Part shown: piece by piece, positions 61,229 to 64,000 of the stretch
How positions within the stretch are numbered: the stretch's first letter is position 1
Layout of the letters: the number at the start of each line of letters is the position of its first letter
NCBI GenBank assembly: GCA_934667475.1
Contig: CAKUMB010000009.1
Span: 20,238-84,237, forward strand
Origin: an uncultured Muribaculaceae bacterium
Lineage (GTDB): Bacteria; Bacteroidota; Bacteroidia; Bacteroidales; Muribaculaceae
Direction of reading: 5' to 3'
Length of the DNA: 64,000 bases
Made by a program: the position numbers and the translations under genes
Notes under the pieces: generated by a model
What the model saw: the letters and a program-made list of their open reading frames with translations, nothing else
Databases searched by the model: none
What the model was told of the DNA's origin: nothing

Positions 61229-61789
61229 TTACGCAAACTGCGACGCCATCTCGGCAAGCGAGATGCTGTATGCGAAGCCCACTATCACCGACAGCACGAA
61301 GAGCACGGCAAACACGATGTAGCCTATCATGTTCCACTTTCTGGCTTCATCGGCCTTGGCCTGTGCGGCGCTGAAGTTGCCCGCGGCCCACAGACTGTTG
61401 GCCGAGCTGGCACTGGACAGCGACAGAATGCCAAACACCATCGGAATCCATGTGCAGCACAGCACGCTGAGCACTATCAGCACAATGGCCGGAGCCGTGC
61501 TGAAGTTGCCCGCCGACTGCTGCTGGCGTGAATACTGTGGCTGGCCCTGCAACGGAGGCTGCTGCCAGGCATTGGGCGTGGGCGGCTGCGGTGGCTGGGC
61601 TTCGCCGAATGCCATGCGCGGCGGTTCGGACTGCAGCAGGTGGGCCAGTTCGGGCAGTTGCGCCGCTGGCTGCCACTGCGCCATGCCCTCGTGCCACACA
61701 AGCGTGTCGGGGGTGAGGCCGTTGAGCTGCAGTTCGCTTTCCTCCATGGGGCCAAGCTGCTGCCCGTTTTTTGCCATGTAGTATTTCAT
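61229..61789 (-). CDS. GYF_2 domain protein with CD225/dispanin-type membrane domain
   Basis: A 186-residue protein. Residues 1-53 are a GYF_2 domain (KYYMAKNGQQLGPMEESEL, then DTLVWHEGMAQWQ), closely similar to that of the DUF805 protein at 52836-53483. A Pro/Gln-rich linker follows. Residues about 100-180 form a CD225/dispanin (IFITM-like) domain: a first helix (IVLIVLSVLCCTWIPMVFGI), ANSLWAAGNFSAAQAKADEARKW between helices, and GYIVFAVLFVLSVIVGFAY. CD225 proteins in bacteria are poorly understood. It is followed by nothing on this strand until the terminator. The Sel1-repeat gene is 5 bases upstream, so the two form an operon. Confidence 0.85.
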   Translation of the reverse strand: MKYYMAKNGQQLGPMEESELQLNGLTPDTLVWHEGMAQWQPAAQLPELAHLLQSEPPRMAFGEAQPPQPPTPNAWQQPPLQGQPQYSRQQQSAGNFSTAPAIVLIVLSVLCCTWIPMVFGILSLSSASSANSLWAAGNFSAAQAKADEARKWNMIGYIVFAVLFVLSVIVGFAYSISLAEMASQFA

Positions 61790-61794
61790 ATGCG

Positions 61795-62610
61795 CTAAAA
61801 TTCAGTGGGATGATATTTTTTGAGCAGCGTCATCAGACGTGAGCCCTTGGCGGCTTTGCCGTTTTCGTTGTAGTAGTTGGCCAGGGCCTTAGCCGGCTCA
61901 AGGCAGTTGGTGGTGAAGAAGCGCTCGCTCATGCCCAGCGCGTCTTCAAGATATTTCACGCCCTGGGCGGTGTCGCGCTCAAGGCCGTGGGTGCCCATGT
62001 AGGTATACAGGCCCACGTAGGCCATGCCCTCCTGGTTGCCCTGCTGCGCGGCCATAAGGGCATAGGCGGTGGCGGTGGAGTCGTTGGGCTCGATGTAGTA
62101 TTCGCCGCTGGCATACGACTTAAGGCCGTTGCGGTAGGTGTTGAACAGCTCGGCCGAGGCGTCGCCGTTGCCCTTGTCGCTGGCCTGCTTCAGCAGGTCG
62201 ATGCCCTTGAGCTTGTCGGCCTTGGTGTCGGGCGACATGGCTATGATGCAGAATCCCTTGCGCTCGAGTGCATACACCGAGCCCGAGTCGATGCACTCGT
62301 CGAGCATGGTCATGGCCTGCTGCTGGTCGATGCTGTATTCGGGCACCTGCGCGGTGAATATCATGTAGGCCAGGCGCACCTTGCTGTCGAGGTCGCCCTC
62401 GTCAACGGCCTTGAGCAGATAGGGCAGCGCCTTCTCGTAGCGCTCTTCGGTAAACCACTTCTTACCCCACTCAGCATTGCTCCGCTTGGGGGTGGAGGCC
62501 ACGGCTGCGGTTTTGGCCACAGCCTTTTTGCGCGCCGCTGTGCGCTTTTGCGCGCTTGCGGCGGCACACATCAGCACGACGGCCAGTGCAAGTAAAGCTA
62601 TTCTTTTCAT
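61795..62610 (-). CDS. Exported Sel1/TPR-like repeat protein
   Basis: A 271-residue protein with a signal peptide (MKRIALLALAVVLMCAAASAQ) and a basic segment (KRTAARKKAVAKTA). From residue 50 on are helical repeats of the Sel1/TPR type: YEKALPYLLKAVDEGDLDSK, KGIDLLKQASDKGNGDASAE, AYALMAAQQGNQEGMAYVGL and GVKYLEDALGMSE. Such repeats bind other proteins; here it is periplasmic or surface-located. Its stop is 5 bases before the GYF_2/CD225 gene. A minus-strand TATCTTTG (62664-62657) is the probable -7 element. No known partner is identified. Confidence 0.85.
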   Translation of the reverse strand: MKRIALLALAVVLMCAAASAQKRTAARKKAVAKTAAVASTPKRSNAEWGKKWFTEERYEKALPYLLKAVDEGDLDSKVRLAYMIFTAQVPEYSIDQQQAMTMLDECIDSGSVYALERKGFCIIAMSPDTKADKLKGIDLLKQASDKGNGDASAELFNTYRNGLKSYASGEYYIEPNDSTATAYALMAAQQGNQEGMAYVGLYTYMGTHGLERDTAQGVKYLEDALGMSERFFTTNCLEPAKALANYYNENGKAAKGSRLMTLLKKYHPTEF

Positions 62611-62656
62611 CTTCTGTAGTTATATGTTGTTGATAAATAAGCTGTATTGCTCTTTG

Positions 62657-62664
62657 CAAAGATA
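62657..62664 (-). promoter_or_regulatory. Probable -7 element of the Sel1-GYF_2/CD225 operon
   Basis: On the minus strand TATCTTTG, 47 bases before the start at 62610. No -33 TTG at the usual spacing. Confidence 0.4.
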
Positions 62665-62760
62665 ATGCAAATGCCCCAATCATTGGCACAATTGTGAAAA
62701 AATCGCTTACCGCGCCAAGGCATCATGGCAATTTGGCCGCTATTACCGGCAGGCGCCCGC

Positions 62761-62790
62761 TTGGGCTACCAACTTTATTCCTTATCTTTG
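62761..62790 (+). promoter_or_regulatory. Promoter of surE
   Basis: TTG at 62761-62763, 19 bases, then TATCTTTG at 62783-62790, giving a leader of about 28 bases before surE. Confidence 0.65.
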
Positions 62791-62825
62791 CAGTAGCATC
62801 AACCCAAATAAACGCATAAAAAATT

Positions 62826-63608
62826 ATGAACACATCTGCCAGCGCACCACTCATACTCATTTGCAACGACGACGGCTATCAGGTCGGCGGCATAAAGGCC
62901 CTCACCGACATAGCCCGCGAAATGGGCCGAGTGGTGGTGGCCGCCCCGCAGCTGCCGCAAAGCGGCATGTCGTCGGCCATAACGGTGGGCGCGCCGCTGC
63001 GGGCGCGCCAGGTGCAGGCCGAAGACGGGCTTGAGGTGTATGCCGTGAGCGGCACTCCGGCCGACTGCGCCAAGCTGGCATTCAACGAGTTGCTGGGCGG
63101 CCGGCGGCCCGACCTGCTGGTGTCGGGCATCAACCATGGCTACAACGCCGGCAACAGCGCCATCTACAGCGGCACCATGGGGGCGGTGTTTGAGGGGCTG
63201 TTTCACGGAGTGCCCGGCATAGGGTTCAGCTACGACGACTACACACCCGAGGCCGACTTCACCAGCTGCCTGCCGTGGGTGCGCCGCGTGATGGGCCGCG
63301 TGATTGAGCGCGGGCTGCCGCAGGGAGTGTGCCTCAACGTGAACATTCCACGCTGCAGCGGCGGGCCCAAGGGACTGAAGGTGACCACAGCCGCCGCCGG
63401 ACGCTGGGTGAGCGAATATGAGCGCCGCATCGACCCCTACGGGCAGCCCTACTACTGGATGACGGGCACATTTGAGCGCGACGACCCGTATGACAACAGT
63501 AGCGACCTGTATTGGCTGGACCGCGGCTGGGTGAGCGTCACACCATGCCGCGCCGACCAGACCTGCCGCGAGGCCATGCCCGCCGCGGCCGACATATTAG
63601 AGGTGTAG
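62826..63608 (+). CDS. surE: 5'/3'-nucleotidase SurE
   Basis: A 260-residue metal-dependent nucleotidase that removes phosphate from nucleoside 5'- and 3'-monophosphates. The metal site is ICNDDGYQVGGI at the N-terminus (two Asp), with PQSGMSSAITV and SGTPADCAKLAF following and the conserved SGINHGYNAGNSAIYSGTMG (the Asn of the metal site). The C-terminal part has CLNVNIPRC and YYWMTGTFERDD. Length is typical for Bacteroidota. Alone under its own promoter. In other bacteria surE is linked to stationary-phase survival. Confidence 0.96.
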   Translation: MNTSASAPLILICNDDGYQVGGIKALTDIAREMGRVVVAAPQLPQSGMSSAITVGAPLRARQVQAEDGLEVYAVSGTPADCAKLAFNELLGGRRPDLLVSGINHGYNAGNSAIYSGTMGAVFEGLFHGVPGIGFSYDDYTPEADFTSCLPWVRRVMGRVIERGLPQGVCLNVNIPRCSGGPKGLKVTTAAAGRWVSEYERRIDPYGQPYYWMTGTFERDDPYDNSSDLYWLDRGWVSVTPCRADQTCREAMPAAADILEV

Positions 63609-63726
63609 GCCGCGCGGCAACATTCATGCATCAAAGCATTAAACCTTTACCCTCGTTATCGGTCAAAAAAACAATGGCGAGGGTTTGTTTTCGCCACATA
63701 ACAAACAGTTTATCAAAAGTTTTGCA

Positions 63727-63734
63727 TAACTTTG
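63727..63734 (+). promoter_or_regulatory. Probable -7 element of the last lipoprotein gene
   Basis: TAACTTTG, 63 bases before the start at 63798. No clear -33 TTG. A weak stem around 63650-63685 (ACCCTCG with CGAGGGT) may end surE. Confidence 0.4.
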
Positions 63735-63797
63735 CAGCCGCATTTTTTTAACGGCAAGCATACAGCACGCACACAACAAACAAAAAAACGACAGAAT

Positions 63798-64000
63798 ATG
63801 AACATCTTCAAAATCACACTCATGGCAGCAGCAGCCGCACTCATGACGGCCGCAAGCAGCTGCACAGCAAGCAAAAGCGCCGCCACGGCCAACTTGATAA
63901 AAGGCAGTTGGGACATAACCGAAGCCTGCGGCACAAGCACCGCCCAAGGCGAAAAGCAGGCCGAAATCACATTTGCCGACGGCGGCAAGGTGAACGGCAA
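63798..64000 (+). CDS. Lipoprotein, META-like (HslJ-type), cut by window end
   Basis: Only the first 67 codons are present. A signal peptide (MNIFKITLMAAAAALMTAA) ends in the lipobox SSC. The mature part starts TASKSAATANLIKGSWDI, and the last visible residues, AEITFADGGKVNG, match the beginning of the META/HslJ fold of many Bacteroidota outer-membrane lipoproteins, where GNxGCN would follow. This is a likely but not certain assignment. The ATG at 63798 is the only one fitting the signal peptide. Confidence 0.7.
   Translation, partial: MNIFKITLMAAAAALMTAASSCTASKSAATANLIKGSWDITEACGTSTAQGEKQAEITFADGGKVNG

Overview
The window is one stretch of a G+C-rich Bacteroidales chromosome, most likely from the Muribaculaceae (S24-7) or a close relative. 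The evidence is a complete type IX secretion (T9SS) core operon, secreted proteins with T9SS C-terminal sorting domains, a fumarate reductase/succinate dehydrogenase operon of the cytochrome b558 type, a long-form IspG, and many promoters of the Bacteroidota type (TTG or TTTG, 19-21 bases, TAnnTTTG). The family-level placement is inference; no rRNA or tRNA gene is visible.

Layout. 1-2.6 kb (minus): a glycosyltransferase, miaB and a truncated MFS transporter. 2.9-3.7 kb: two A+T-rich genes of unknown function that look acquired. 3.8-7.0 kb (plus): purE, ispG and a FISUMP-like lipoprotein. 7.0-17.4 kb (minus): one continuous run, read as glycosyltransferase, two acyltransferase-3 membrane proteins, a tiny possible ORF, then porT, porP, porK, porL, porM and porN. 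17.7-26.2 kb (plus): a surface polysaccharide export cluster (Wza-like, Wzc-like, a Wzy/ligase-like protein, an MBOAT O-acyltransferase with an SGNH partner, and a flippase). 26.3-29.8 kb (plus): frdCAB. 30.3-34.9 kb: four more glycosyltransferases. 34.9-37.4 kb (minus): SemiSWEET, rpoN and a PAP2-family protein. 37.6-40.8 kb (minus): a tricorn-like S41 protease. 41.2-42.1 kb: an AraC-type regulator. 42.4-48.0 kb (plus): mtaB, a lipid A-type acyltransferase, two glycosyltransferases and a Bcr/CflA-type exporter. 48.1-49.2 kb (minus): ychF. 49.5-52.6 kb (plus): a DUF3098 protein, uppP, truB and queA. 52.8-56.6 kb (plus): a GYF_2/DUF805 protein, an I9-like lipoprotein, a succinate/acetyl-CoA CoA-transferase and nagB. 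56.8-61.1 kb (plus): secreted proteins including T9SS cargo, one interrupted by a nonsense codon. 61.2-62.6 kb (minus): a GYF_2/CD225 protein and a Sel1-repeat protein. 62.8-64 kb (plus): surE and the start of a lipoprotein.

How the genes work together. The window is dominated by envelope biology: building, acylating and exporting surface glycans, recycling undecaprenyl phosphate, and secreting proteins through T9SS. Glycan-modifying acyltransferases and a glycosyltransferase run into the T9SS genes with no visible terminator. This suggests coordinated expression of secretion and of the surface glycan to which T9SS cargo is attached in other Bacteroidota. Fumarate reductase and the CoA-transferase fit anaerobic succinate/propionate fermentation.

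The most notable observations are: an amber codon at 57184-57186 that splits a T9SS cargo gene exactly where a Trp is expected; the glycan/T9SS gene fusion into one transcription unit; two GYF_2 proteins with different membrane domains (DUF805 and CD225/dispanin); a C9 tract in the leader of the AraC-type gene; and a palindromic REP-like repeat after frdB. I did not see a CRISPR array, a prophage, an insertion sequence or a clearly undescribed multi-gene defence system.
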